NCBI RefSeq assembly: GCF_001905725.1
Contig: NZ_LIWB01000010.1
Coordinates: 232,555-296,554, forward strand
DNA length: 64,000 bases
Source of the DNA: Streptomyces sp. CB02400
GTDB lineage: Bacteria; Actinomycetota; Actinomycetes; Streptomycetales; Streptomycetaceae
Direction: 5' to 3'
Part shown: one piece after another, positions 8,691 to 17,010 of the stretch
Position numbering within the stretch: the first letter of the stretch is position 1
Layout: every line of letters starts with the position of its first letter
The notes under the pieces: model-generated
What the model saw: the letters and a program-made list of their open reading frames with translations, nothing else
Told to the model about the DNA's origin: nothing
The model's database searches: none
Program-made: the position numbers and the translations under genes

Positions 8691-8953
8691 CCCGCTACCT
8701 CCCCGAGTCGCCCGAATGACGTACAGACCTTGAGCGTAGTCCCCCTGCCGCCGCAGCGGTGCCCGCTCGCGCCACGTGTTGCCGTGACGGGTGACACGGC
8801 CCCGCCGGGTCGACGTGTTCCGCCCCTCACCAGGCGTCCTGATGGTCAACTCCTGTCAAGGGGCCGGGAGATGACAATCTCCGGGACGGGCGCGGCGGAG
8901 GTGTGACGGGGCTCTCTCATCCGGCTTTCACCGAGGCCTCATACGGTATGGGC

Positions 8954-9994
8954 ATGACGCAGGTGACTCCTCCCGGGTGGTACCCCGACCCCGGGCAGAC
9001 GAATGAGGGGCCGGCCACCGAGCGCTGGTGGGACGGCAGGGCCTGGACGGAGCAGGTCCGTCCGGTGGGGTCGGCCGCCGCCTGGGGCCCCCCGGCGCCG
9101 GGCGGCGCGGGCGGGCCGGCGTATCCGGCCTACCCGGCGTATCCCGTTCCGCACCCGCCGCCCGGGCGGGGCCGGCGAGTGCGGAACGGGATAGCCGTGG
9201 CGGCGGCCGTCGCCGTCCTGGCGAGCATCGGTGTGGGTGTGTACGCGCTGACGGACGACGGCGGTGACGGCGGCACCACGACCTCGCAGGGATCGGGTGG
9301 ACGGGACGGCGGTCCGTTCGGTGACTCCGGCGGGCAGGACGGGGGCTCCGGCGGGCAGGACGGGGGCTCCGGCGGGTCGGGCGGGGACTCCGGGGGTTCG
9401 GGCGGTTCCGGTGGCTCCGGTGGTGAGGAGCCGGCGCCGGACGGGTCCGAGGCACCGCGGATCGAGAGCGGGTCGGTGACCGACGCGCTGAGCGGCATCA
9501 GTCTGCCCATCCCGGACGGCTGGTACGGCCAGGAGTCGGACGTGGGCGCCTCGGTGACGTCGGAGAACTCGTACGACTGCCCCGGCGACACCTCCAAGAC
9601 CTGCACCAAGGGCGGGGCGTACTCGGCGCCGGCCCTGGCGTTCGGCACCAAGGGCTCCACCGCCGAGGAGGTCGCCAAGGCGGACATCTCCGCCAACGCC
9701 GAGCAGAGCTACGGCGGTGAGGCCTACGGGAAGATCACCTCGCACGACGTCCTCGCGTCCAAGGCCGTGACCGTGGCCGGGCAGAAGGGCTATCTGGTGC
9801 GCTGGAAGGCGGTCACCAGCAAGGGCTCCGACGGGTACGTCCAGTCGCTGGCCTTCCCCTCCCCCGCGCAGCCGCAGCAGATGGTCGTGGTCCGCTTCGG
9901 GGTGGACACCGACCAGAAGCAGTCCGTCCTCGACGAGATCACCGAGGGCATCGAGGTGTCCTCGGGCGGCGGCGGCAACGGGCAGGACGTCTGA
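8954..9994 (+). CDS. DUF2510 single-pass membrane protein
   Basis: 346 aa from the ATG at 8954; ATG at 8948 (two residues longer) is equally possible, both with a poor ribosome site. The N-terminus PPGWYPDPG...RWWDGRAWTEQVRP is a clear DUF2510 domain, often joined to membrane segments in actinobacteria. A Pro/Tyr-rich stretch leads to one membrane helix (GIAVAAAVAVLASIGVGVYAL), then a long Gly/Ser/Asp-rich linker with repeated GGQDGGSGGQDGGSGG, then an extracytoplasmic domain of about 170 residues with a likely disulfide (YDCPGDTSKTC). Function unknown; the architecture suggests an envelope-anchored sensor or binding protein. Confidence 0.75.
   Translation: MTQVTPPGWYPDPGQTNEGPATERWWDGRAWTEQVRPVGSAAAWGPPAPGGAGGPAYPAYPAYPVPHPPPGRGRRVRNGIAVAAAVAVLASIGVGVYALTDDGGDGGTTTSQGSGGRDGGPFGDSGGQDGGSGGQDGGSGGSGGDSGGSGGSGGSGGEEPAPDGSEAPRIESGSVTDALSGISLPIPDGWYGQESDVGASVTSENSYDCPGDTSKTCTKGGAYSAPALAFGTKGSTAEEVAKADISANAEQSYGGEAYGKITSHDVLASKAVTVAGQKGYLVRWKAVTSKGSDGYVQSLAFPSPAQPQQMVVVRFGVDTDQKQSVLDEITEGIEVSSGGGGNGQDV
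9140..9193. repeat. Perfect 15-bp inverted repeat inside the DUF2510 gene, with a nested palindrome
   Basis: The arm at 9140-9154 (TATCCCGTTCCGCAC) is exactly complementary to 9179-9193. The 24-nt loop contains the perfect palindrome CCGCCCGGGCGG at 9158-9169. The whole structure lies in coding sequence just before the membrane helix. Confidence 0.9.
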
Positions 9995-10009
9995 CACCCC
10001 GTACCTGAC

Positions 10010-10054
10010 GGCCGGGTGGGGCACCCCTCCGCTCAAGGGGTGCCCCACCCGGCC
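10010..10054. terminator. Strong bidirectional terminator hairpin
   Basis: Left arm 10010-10028 and right arm 10036-10054 form a perfect 19-bp stem with a 7-nt loop. It sits 15 bp after the DUF2510 stop and 80 bp before the stop of the converging TetR gene, so it can serve both. No U-tract, as is common in Streptomyces. Confidence 0.85.
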
Positions 10055-10134
10055 GGGGTGGGCGCCGCCCCCGTCCCCACGGTGCGGCGCGGTCAGGCCG
10101 CCGTACGGTCATCCCGTCGACGGCGGCCTGTGTC

Positions 10135-10749
10135 TCATTCGAGGCCGAGGGCCGGCAGTACGGCGGCCTCGACGAACCGGAGCAGATAGTCCGCGTCCGC
10201 GTTGCGGCCCTCCAGCGTGGGCCGGACCCGCAGCACGCCGAAGAGCTGTGCCGGGACGTACTCCAGCGCCGGGTTCCCGGCGGCGACCTCCCCGCGCTCG
10301 ACGCCGCGCCGCAGGATCTTCTCCAGCGCGCTGATCTCCGGGTCGACCAGTGCCTCGCGCAGGGCCTGCGCCAGTTCCCGGTCCTGGATGACCGCGTGCC
10401 CGAGCGCCTGGAGCAGCGTGGTGTCCTTCGGCGACCACTCCCCCGCGCACCGCGCCGCCTCGCGCAGGTCCCCGGCGAGGGTGCCGGTGTCGATGCGGGC
10501 GAACCGCGCCTGCCGGTTGGAGCGCAGGGCGGCGGCGACGAACTGCGGCTTGGTCCGCCACTGCCGGTACAGCGTGGACTTGCTGCACCGCGTGCTGGCG
10601 GCGACGCCCTCCATGCTCACGGCGTCGTAGCCGCACTCGCGGATCTGGTCCAGCACGGCGTCGAAGAACTCCCGCTCACGCTCCGGGGTGATCTTGGAGC
10701 GGCGCGAGGTTCCGGCCGGCCCGGGTCGGTCCGCGTCCTGCGACGTCAT
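10135..10749 (-). CDS. TetR-family transcriptional regulator
   Basis: 204 aa from the ATG at 10749, with AAGGAG 9 nt upstream. The N-terminal HTH is visible: an EREREFFDAVLDQI helix, GYDAVSMEGVAASTRCSKSTLYRQW at about residues 40-64, and LYRQWRTKPQFVAAAL after it. The C-terminal domain is of the TetR_C type seen next to transporter or lipid genes; ligand unknown. It is divergent from a PAP2 phosphatase/DMT exporter pair, and the intergenic space is occupied by a large two-layer palindrome, the likely operator controlling both directions. Confidence 0.88.
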   Translation of the reverse strand: MTSQDADRPGPAGTSRRSKITPEREREFFDAVLDQIRECGYDAVSMEGVAASTRCSKSTLYRQWRTKPQFVAAALRSNRQARFARIDTGTLAGDLREAARCAGEWSPKDTTLLQALGHAVIQDRELAQALREALVDPEISALEKILRRGVERGEVAAGNPALEYVPAQLFGVLRVRPTLEGRNADADYLLRFVEAAVLPALGLE

Positions 10750-10784
10750 CGCTCGGCTCCTTACTCCCTCGAGTGAGGCGTACG

Positions 10785-10858
10785 TCATCGATACACCAGT
10801 GTACCGGTACGCGACCGTATCGGTACACTGGCGTATCGGTACGAACCCGTATCGATGA
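10785..10858. promoter_or_regulatory. Two-layer palindromic operator region between TetR and PAP2 genes
   Basis: Inner repeat: 10790-10811 and 10816-10837 are inverted 22-mers matching at 20 positions around a 4-nt spacer. Outer repeat: TCATCGATAC (10785-10794) and GTATCGATGA (10849-10858) are perfect inverted copies. The half-site GTATCGGTAC recurs. This is what a TetR-family operator for two or more dimers looks like; it lies 36 bp before the regulator start and about 50 bp before the PAP2 start. Confidence 0.7.
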
Positions 10859-10908
10859 GAGTCGGTACCCGCGCGCACCGTCTGCACCACGACAGAAAGG
10901 GCCCGGGG

Positions 10909-11715
10909 ATGAATGGCCGCAAGGAGCCTGGACCCGCGGGGTCCGACGCGCCGGCGCGTCCGCCGCTCGTCCGTGAACTCCTGCTGGTGGCGGGACTCTT
11001 CCTCGTCTACAAGCTCGGCCGGCGACTGGCGACCGGCCACACCGGCGAGGCGTACCGCAACGGCCACGAGGTGTGGGACCTGGAGCGCGCGCTGCACCTG
11101 CCCGGCGAGGGCGCGGTGCAGTCCCTGCTGCTGCACGGCGACGGGCTCGCGCACCTCGCGAACACCTACTACGCGGTCGTCCACTTCCCGGCCACCGCGG
11201 CCTTCCTGGTCTGGCTCTATCTGCGCCGCCCGGCCCACTACGTCTGGGCGCGCCGGATCCTGGCGGCGGTCACCGCCGCCGCGCTGGTGCTGCATCTGGT
11301 GTTCCCGCTCGCCCCGCCGCGGATGCTCGCCGCCACGGGGCTGGTGGACACCGCGCGGGTGTACGGGCCGTCGGTGTACGGCCCGCCGGGGACCGACCAG
11401 CTCTCGAACCAGTTCGCGGCGATGCCCTCGCTGCACTTCGGGTGGGCGCTGATGGTGGCGGTCGGCCTGGTCGTCGCCACGCGCGCGTGGTGGCGGTGGC
11501 TGTGGCTGCTGCATCCGCTGGTGACGCTGCTGGTGATCGTGGGGACGGCGAACCACTTCTGGCTGGACGCGCTCGTGGCGGCGGCGCTGCTGGGCCTCGC
11601 GCTCGTGGTGCTGCGCCTGCCGCGGCACACGGCGACGGGGACGGGACGGACACGGGCCCGCCACGTACCGGGCGTACCGGCACGGGACCGGGCGCTCGCG
11701 GGGGCGGGCCGATGA
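10909..11715 (+). CDS. PAP2-superfamily membrane phosphatase/phosphotransferase
   Basis: 268 aa from the ATG at 10909 (AAAGG at 8-nt spacing). Five to six hydrophobic segments. The PAP2 active-site motifs are PSLHFGWALM (C2, with the catalytic His) and ANHFWLDALVA (C3). The arrangement resembles the Aur1/Ipt1-like (inositolphosphotransferase) branch of PAP2 proteins common in actinomycetes, which act on lipid or prenyl phosphates at the membrane. The C-terminal tail is Arg-rich. Its TGA overlaps the ATG of the next gene (ATGA), so the two are coexpressed, probably under TetR control. Confidence 0.8.
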   Translation: MNGRKEPGPAGSDAPARPPLVRELLLVAGLFLVYKLGRRLATGHTGEAYRNGHEVWDLERALHLPGEGAVQSLLLHGDGLAHLANTYYAVVHFPATAAFLVWLYLRRPAHYVWARRILAAVTAAALVLHLVFPLAPPRMLAATGLVDTARVYGPSVYGPPGTDQLSNQFAAMPSLHFGWALMVAVGLVVATRAWWRWLWLLHPLVTLLVIVGTANHFWLDALVAAALLGLALVVLRLPRHTATGTGRTRARHVPGVPARDRALAGAGR

Positions 11716-12704
11716 GCGCCGTCGCCGTGGCCGTCCTGCTGTCCCTCGTCTCCGCCGTCGCCTACGCCGCCGCCGCGGTGGCCCAGGAACGGCTGGCCTC
11801 CCGGTCCTCCGGCACCGGCACGCTGCGGCTGCTGGCCGACGGCGCCTGGTGGTGGGCGGTCGCGCTGAACGCCTCGGCCGCGCTGCTCCATGTGGTGGCG
11901 CTCAAGTACGGCCCGCTCACCGTGGTCCAGCCGCTCGGCGCCCTCACCCTGGTCGCGGCGGTGCCCATGGGGGCGCGGATCGCGGGGCGGCCGGTGAGCG
12001 CGGTCGAGTGGCGGGGTACGGCGTTCACCCTCACCGGTCTGGCGGCGGTGCTGGTGACGGCGTCCGGGCCGGCTCCCGACGACGTGCTGAGCGTGCCCGA
12101 GGCGCTGGTCGTCGCGGGCGGTACGGCGTCGCTGATCGGGCTGCTGTCGTGGCCGGGGTCCCGGCCCGGTCTGCGGCACGCGACCGCGTCGGGCATCGCC
12201 TCCGGGGTGGCCTCGGCGCTCACCCAGACCGTGACGGTCGCGGTGACGGACCGGTCCGGCCCGCTGCTGAGCGTGCAGGTGGTCGTGGTGGCGCTGCTGG
12301 TGGCCGCCTTCGCGGCCGGCGGACTGCTGCTGTCGCAGACCGCCTACCGGGGTGGCCTGGGCGCCCCGCTCGCGGTGGTCACCCTGACGAACCCGCTGGC
12401 GGCCGCGGTGATCGGCCTCTCCCTCCTCGGCGAACGCCTCCGCGCCGGCCCGACGGGCATCCTCCTCACCCTGACCGGCGCAGCCCTCGCCTCCTGGGGC
12501 GTCCTGCTGCTGAGCCGGGCGACACCCCACCCGACGGGAGCACCCACGACCCTGACTCACGTGAACCCTCCCGCAATGCGGCAGCGGAACTCCGTAGAGG
12601 AGGTCGCAACTGCGGCCAGTCACACCGCCGCAACCGCGGGCAGTCGTGCCGCTGGGGCGGCACGGGCGGGCGCGGCGGCACCCCGCGAACGCCGGGCTGC
12701 GTAA
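11712..12704 (+). CDS. DMT-superfamily (EamA-like) exporter
   Basis: 330 aa. About ten hydrophobic segments in two similar halves; typical motifs are LKYGPLTVVQPLGALTLVAAVPMGARI in half one and PLAVVTLTNPLAAAVIGLSLLGERL in half two, the latter with the Glu-Arg pair seen at the end of EamA repeats. Likely effluxes a small metabolite; substrate unknown. The final 50 residues are a hydrophilic Ala/Thr-rich tail unlike the family core. Translationally coupled to the PAP2 gene. It converges with the phospholipase gene at 26 bp. Confidence 0.75.
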   Translation: MSAVAVAVLLSLVSAVAYAAAAVAQERLASRSSGTGTLRLLADGAWWWAVALNASAALLHVVALKYGPLTVVQPLGALTLVAAVPMGARIAGRPVSAVEWRGTAFTLTGLAAVLVTASGPAPDDVLSVPEALVVAGGTASLIGLLSWPGSRPGLRHATASGIASGVASALTQTVTVAVTDRSGPLLSVQVVVVALLVAAFAAGGLLLSQTAYRGGLGAPLAVVTLTNPLAAAVIGLSLLGERLRAGPTGILLTLTGAALASWGVLLLSRATPHPTGAPTTLTHVNPPAMRQRNSVEEVATAASHTAATAGSRAAGAARAGAAAPRERRAA

Positions 12705-12730
12705 CACCCCCGCCCAGCCCCGGACGACAG

Positions 12731-14785
12731 TCAGTCCGTGGCGATCGCCGGGTCACTGACGCCCGGCCGGCCGTTCTCGACGTGACCCACGAAGCGGCGC
12801 AGGAACGCCGGCTCGGCCGCGGACGTGACCGTCAGGTCGTACCAGCGACGGCTGGAACGCAGGTCGACGGTGCGGTGCACGGTGGCGCCGGGCCGGACGG
12901 TGACGGTCGCAGGGCGGCCGCCGTAACCGTCGGCCACCCGCAACCGGACGGCACCCGACCCCCCGTTGACGAACGTCAGCCGAACGTCATCACCGGTATG
13001 GCGAGCAGTGACCTCACACCCCGCAACCCCGTTCGCCCCCCGGAAAACACGGAGGAACCCGTTCGGACCGTGCACGGTCAGGTCGTACGCCCCCCCGGAG
13101 TACACCGAGTTCCAGGTGTCCGATATCTCCTTGCCGGCCTCGGTCGTATAGGTCCAGGGACCGTCGGCCCGGTTGCCGGACGTGACCAGGAAGGCGGCCC
13201 CCGCCCGCGCACCGGAGGCGAAGGTCAGCGTGAACTTCCCGGCCGCCGGATCGGCGGAACCGTCCACCGCCGGGGCGTACTTCAGCGGACGAGCCGGGCG
13301 CGACCCACGCTCCTGACGGGGCATGCCGGCGTCGGCCGGCGGCGTGGGCCGGTAGTCGGGATGGCGCTCGCGGTCCGGCGGCTCGTAGGCGTCGGTGTCC
13401 GGCAGCCGAGCCGGCCGGCTGTCCCTGCGGGAGAAGTCGAAGGCACTGGTCAGGTCGCCGCAGATCGCGCGCCGCCACGGCGAGATGCCCGGCTCGCGCA
13501 CACCGAAGCGGCGCTCCATGAACCGGATGACCGAGGTGTGGTCGAACGTCTCCGAGCAGACGTACCCGCCCTTGCTCCACGGCGAGACCACCAGCATCGG
13601 CACGCGCGGGCCGAGCCCGTAGAAGCCCTCACGGTGGGTGCCGCTGCCCTCGAAGACGTCCAGGGAGACGTCGACGGTGGACCGGCCCTGCGCGGCCGAC
13701 TTCGGCGGCAGCGGCGGCACCACGTGGTCGAAGAAGCCGTCGTTCTCGTCGTACGTGATGAACAGGGCGGTCTTCGCCCAGACGGCCGGGTTGGAGGTGA
13801 GCGCGTCCAGGACCTGGGAGATGTACCAGGCGCCGTAGTTGGACGGCCAGTTGGAGTGCTCGGAGAAGGCCTCGGGGGCGGCGATCCAGGAGATCTGCGG
13901 CAGCCGGCCCGCCTTGACGTCGGCGCGGAGCCGGTCGAACCAACCCTCGCCGTTCTTCGCGTCGGTGCCGGTACGGGCCTTGTCGTACAGGGGGTCGCCC
14001 GGCTCGGCGTTGCGGTACTTGTCGAAGTACAGCAGGGAGTTGTCGCCGTAGTTGCCGCGGTAGGCGTCGGAGATCCAGCCCCAGTGACCGGCCGCGTCCA
14101 GGCCGTCGCCGATGTCCTGGTAGATCCTCCAGGAGATCCCGGCCTCCTCCAGCCGCTCGGGGTACGTCGTCCAGTCGTAGCCGAGTTCGTCGTTGCCGAG
14201 GACCGGGCCGCCGCCCTCGCCGTCGTTGCCGGTGTGGCCCGACCACAGGTAGTAGCGGTTGGGGTCGGTGGAGCCGATGAAGGAGCAGTGGTAGGCGTCG
14301 CAGACGGTGAAGGTGTCGGCGAGCGCGTAGTGGAAGGGGATGTCCTCGCGGGTCAGGTACGCCATGGTGGTGGTGCCCTTGGCGGGCAGCCAGCGGTCGT
14401 ACTTGCCGTTGTGGTAGGCGTCCTGGCCGTCGGACCAGCCGTGCGGCAGCCCTTCCAGGAACCGCATGCCGAGGTCGTCGGCCTCCGGGCGGAAGGGCAG
14501 GACCTCCGTGCCGTCGCTCTTGGTCTGGTGCCACACCGACTTGCCGCTGTCGAGCCGGACCGGGTGCGGGTCGCCGAAGCCGCGGACGCCGCGCAGCCTG
14601 CCGAAGTAGTGGTCGAAGGAGCGGTTCTCCTGCATGAGGACGACGATGTGCTCGACGTCCTCGATCGACCCCGAGCGGTGGTGGGCCGGGAGCGCGGCGG
14701 CCCGTTCGATGCTCGCGGACAGCGCGCTGAACGCCGTGGTGGCGCCTGTGAGTTGGAGGAATCGGCGCCGGTTGACTTCGGGCAT
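12731..14785 (-). CDS. Tat-exported phosphocholine-specific phospholipase C
   Basis: 684 aa from the ATG at 14785; the longer in-frame ATG at 14941 adds non-conserved residues before the signal. The N-terminus NRRRFLQLTGA is a twin-arginine signal, followed by a hydrophobic stretch and an Ala-x-Ala-like site, so it is secreted folded. The PF04185 phosphoesterase signature IVVLMQENRSFDHYFG starts at about residue 50; LFITYDENDGFFDHVVPP and SPWSKGGYV are further metal-site blocks. Two C-terminal DUF756-like beta domains follow (about 470-684). It releases phosphocholine from phospholipids outside the cell. It sits 152 bp downstream of the SWIM gene and probably has its own promoter. Confidence 0.9.
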   Translation of the reverse strand: MPEVNRRRFLQLTGATTAFSALSASIERAAALPAHHRSGSIEDVEHIVVLMQENRSFDHYFGRLRGVRGFGDPHPVRLDSGKSVWHQTKSDGTEVLPFRPEADDLGMRFLEGLPHGWSDGQDAYHNGKYDRWLPAKGTTTMAYLTREDIPFHYALADTFTVCDAYHCSFIGSTDPNRYYLWSGHTGNDGEGGGPVLGNDELGYDWTTYPERLEEAGISWRIYQDIGDGLDAAGHWGWISDAYRGNYGDNSLLYFDKYRNAEPGDPLYDKARTGTDAKNGEGWFDRLRADVKAGRLPQISWIAAPEAFSEHSNWPSNYGAWYISQVLDALTSNPAVWAKTALFITYDENDGFFDHVVPPLPPKSAAQGRSTVDVSLDVFEGSGTHREGFYGLGPRVPMLVVSPWSKGGYVCSETFDHTSVIRFMERRFGVREPGISPWRRAICGDLTSAFDFSRRDSRPARLPDTDAYEPPDRERHPDYRPTPPADAGMPRQERGSRPARPLKYAPAVDGSADPAAGKFTLTFASGARAGAAFLVTSGNRADGPWTYTTEAGKEISDTWNSVYSGGAYDLTVHGPNGFLRVFRGANGVAGCEVTARHTGDDVRLTFVNGGSGAVRLRVADGYGGRPATVTVRPGATVHRTVDLRSSRRWYDLTVTSAAEPAFLRRFVGHVENGRPGVSDPAIATD

Positions 14786-14937
14786 GGGTGAGGGCCTCTC
14801 GTACGGTGCCGGATGCTGAGGGGGTGCGCGCGAAAGGAGTGTTCCAGGAGCAGCGAACGTCGGGGAAGGGCGCCGTGGCGCGGGCGTGAAGGTCATCGGT
14901 ACGTGAGGTGCGGCGACGCGTCGTGGACCGCGCCGGA

Positions 14938-17010
14938 TCACCGTGCGGACCCGGCTGAACCCGGTGCGTGGCCGAGCCAGTTGTCACGGCGCAGCGCCGC
15001 CTCGGTGCCGGTGAGGTACACGGCCGTGGCGAGCCACTGGGCCGTGTACCGGTCGGGACCGCCCTCGTCGAGGCGGCCGAACGCGTCACGGGTGCGGTCG
15101 GCGGCCACCGCGCCGAGCGTGGCGGCCAGGGCCGCGCCGGTGACGAACCCGTCGCGGCGCAGCGCGGTGGCGTGGCCGCGCAGGTCGTCGCCGCGCGCGG
15201 GTTCGGCGGCGGCCCGGCGTCCCCCGGCGACGGCCAGTTCGACCAGCCGGCGGACGCGCCAGAGCGGTGAGTCGTCCACGGGACCGGCAGGGGCCGGTTC
15301 GGGCGGGCAGGGCAGGTCCGCCGGGAAGTGGTCGTCCCGGAGGTGGTCGTAGCCGAGATCGGCGCGGCCCTGCCAGTCGTCCGGCAGGCGCAGGGTCGCC
15401 TCCGCGCCGGGTACCGGGGCGACGGCGAGCGGGCGGAGGGTCGTGACCCGGTCGGGGTCGAGGCGTCCGACGACCCGGATCCGCAGCCCGGGGTGCTCGC
15501 CCAGGCGCCGCAGGTTCGCGGTGTGGGCGAGAGAGGGATGACGGAGTGCGGGGGCCAGCCGGACCGGTCCGGCTGCCCGCCCCGGCAGTACGCGGACCAG
15601 CAGGTCCTCGCCGTCGGTGGCGACGATCTCCACGTCACGGGCGGTCAGTGACGCGGTGGACCCGGCTCCGTCGGGGTCCGGGCCCGACGGGGGCCAGGGC
15701 CGTCCGGCGGCGAAGGTGACGCGGACTCCCGGTTCCGGCAGCAGGCGGCCGTCCGGGGCGACGACCGCTCCGGTGACGATCAGGCCGCCGCGGGACACCC
15801 GGAAGTGGTCGCTCAGGAAGGACCGGAGGGCGACATGGGCGGTACCGGCCCGGCGGGCGCGGGCGGGGCCGCCGGGCTTGACGTCGGGAAGCGTGTACGC
15901 GTGGCCGTCGTCGTCGACGAGGTGGGTGACCACCCCGCCGAGGCCGCCCGGCCCGATCACCGGTTCGCGGCAGACGCCGTACAGCCGCAGCGGTCCGTCG
16001 GGGCGGTGGTGGTGGCGGACGGCACCGATGAGCGCCGGGTCGGGGTCGGCGGACCTCAACCGGTGGGTGACGAGGAGGAGTTCCCGCAGGGCGTCGACCA
16101 GTGCGGCGAGGGCACGGGGACGGTGCGGGTCGCGCTCGTCACGCAGGTGGCGTACGACGTCCAGGGCGGCGGCCTCCGCACGGTGGAGACCCGCGAGGCG
16201 GGCGGTGTGGGCGGCGCGCAGCAACTCCGCCTGAAGGACCGCTCCGGCCCCGGCGGTCCCGGCGGACAGCACGGCCGCCCCCGCCGCCCAGAGCCCGGAG
16301 GCCGCCCGTGTCCGGTCGGCGGAGGGAACAAGGACGGACCGACGCCCCGAACCGACGAGCGGCTCCTTCTCGGCGCTGGGACGGCCGGGGGCGGCCCGGC
16401 GACCGTCGTCGGCGGGTCGGTCGGCGGCGGCCGGGCGGTCCGGGCCGGCCCGACGGCCGTCACCGGCGACCCGGCCCTGACCCGGTGCCCCGTGCGGGCC
16501 ACCGGCCTCAACAGGGCCCTGCCCCGAACCCGCGAACCGACCCCGCCCAGCGGGCCGGACCTGAACCGCCGGACGGTCCACGTCGACCGCGGACGTCGTG
16601 TCGGCGACCGGGCCCGGAGCCGGCGTCCGACGCGGACCGCGGGCCTCGCCGGGGCCCCGGCCCGGCCCCTCGGGCTGGGCCCGATCCGCCGCGACGGCCG
16701 CGTCGGCCGCCGGCGTCGCGTCGGCGACCGGGCAGGCTCCCAGTACCGCCGCCAGGTGCAGGCAGCGTGGGGCCAGGAGGCAGGTGCAGTGGGCCTGGCC
16801 GGGGGCGGTGACGGTGCCGGACGGGCCGGGGGTCAGGGTCACCCGGGCGTCCTCGCCGCAGCGGACGCGGACGGTGCCGTCCTCGGTGGTGACCGGTGCG
16901 CCGGCCAGGGCCTCGACGGCCGCGTCCAGTCTGCCGCGGAGCCTCGTGGTGAGGATCTCCACCGCGGAGGCGAACACCTCCGGTGCGACGGGTGGGAGTG
17001 AACGGCTCAT
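14938..17010 (-). CDS. SWIM zinc-finger protein (YehQ-like)
   Basis: 690 aa; the ATG overlaps the stop of the upstream DUF5682-VWA gene (ATGA at 17007-17010). The SWIM motif is CTC-x5-CLH (C75, C77, C83, H85), within GQAHCTCLLAPRCLHLAAVL. Residues about 95-240 are a low-complexity Pro/Gly/Arg/Ala stretch. The C-terminal 430 residues contain VYGVCREPVIG-like and DDWQGRADLGYDHLRDDHFP segments as found in actinomycete SWIM proteins next to VWA genes. In E. coli YehQ is the SWIM member of the yeh cluster. Probably binds protein or nucleic acid as part of the four-gene complex; function undemonstrated. Confidence 0.75.
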   Translation of the reverse strand: MSRSLPPVAPEVFASAVEILTTRLRGRLDAAVEALAGAPVTTEDGTVRVRCGEDARVTLTPGPSGTVTAPGQAHCTCLLAPRCLHLAAVLGACPVADATPAADAAVAADRAQPEGPGRGPGEARGPRRTPAPGPVADTTSAVDVDRPAVQVRPAGRGRFAGSGQGPVEAGGPHGAPGQGRVAGDGRRAGPDRPAAADRPADDGRRAAPGRPSAEKEPLVGSGRRSVLVPSADRTRAASGLWAAGAAVLSAGTAGAGAVLQAELLRAAHTARLAGLHRAEAAALDVVRHLRDERDPHRPRALAALVDALRELLLVTHRLRSADPDPALIGAVRHHHRPDGPLRLYGVCREPVIGPGGLGGVVTHLVDDDGHAYTLPDVKPGGPARARRAGTAHVALRSFLSDHFRVSRGGLIVTGAVVAPDGRLLPEPGVRVTFAAGRPWPPSGPDPDGAGSTASLTARDVEIVATDGEDLLVRVLPGRAAGPVRLAPALRHPSLAHTANLRRLGEHPGLRIRVVGRLDPDRVTTLRPLAVAPVPGAEATLRLPDDWQGRADLGYDHLRDDHFPADLPCPPEPAPAGPVDDSPLWRVRRLVELAVAGGRRAAAEPARGDDLRGHATALRRDGFVTGAALAATLGAVAADRTRDAFGRLDEGGPDRYTAQWLATAVYLTGTEAALRRDNWLGHAPGSAGSAR

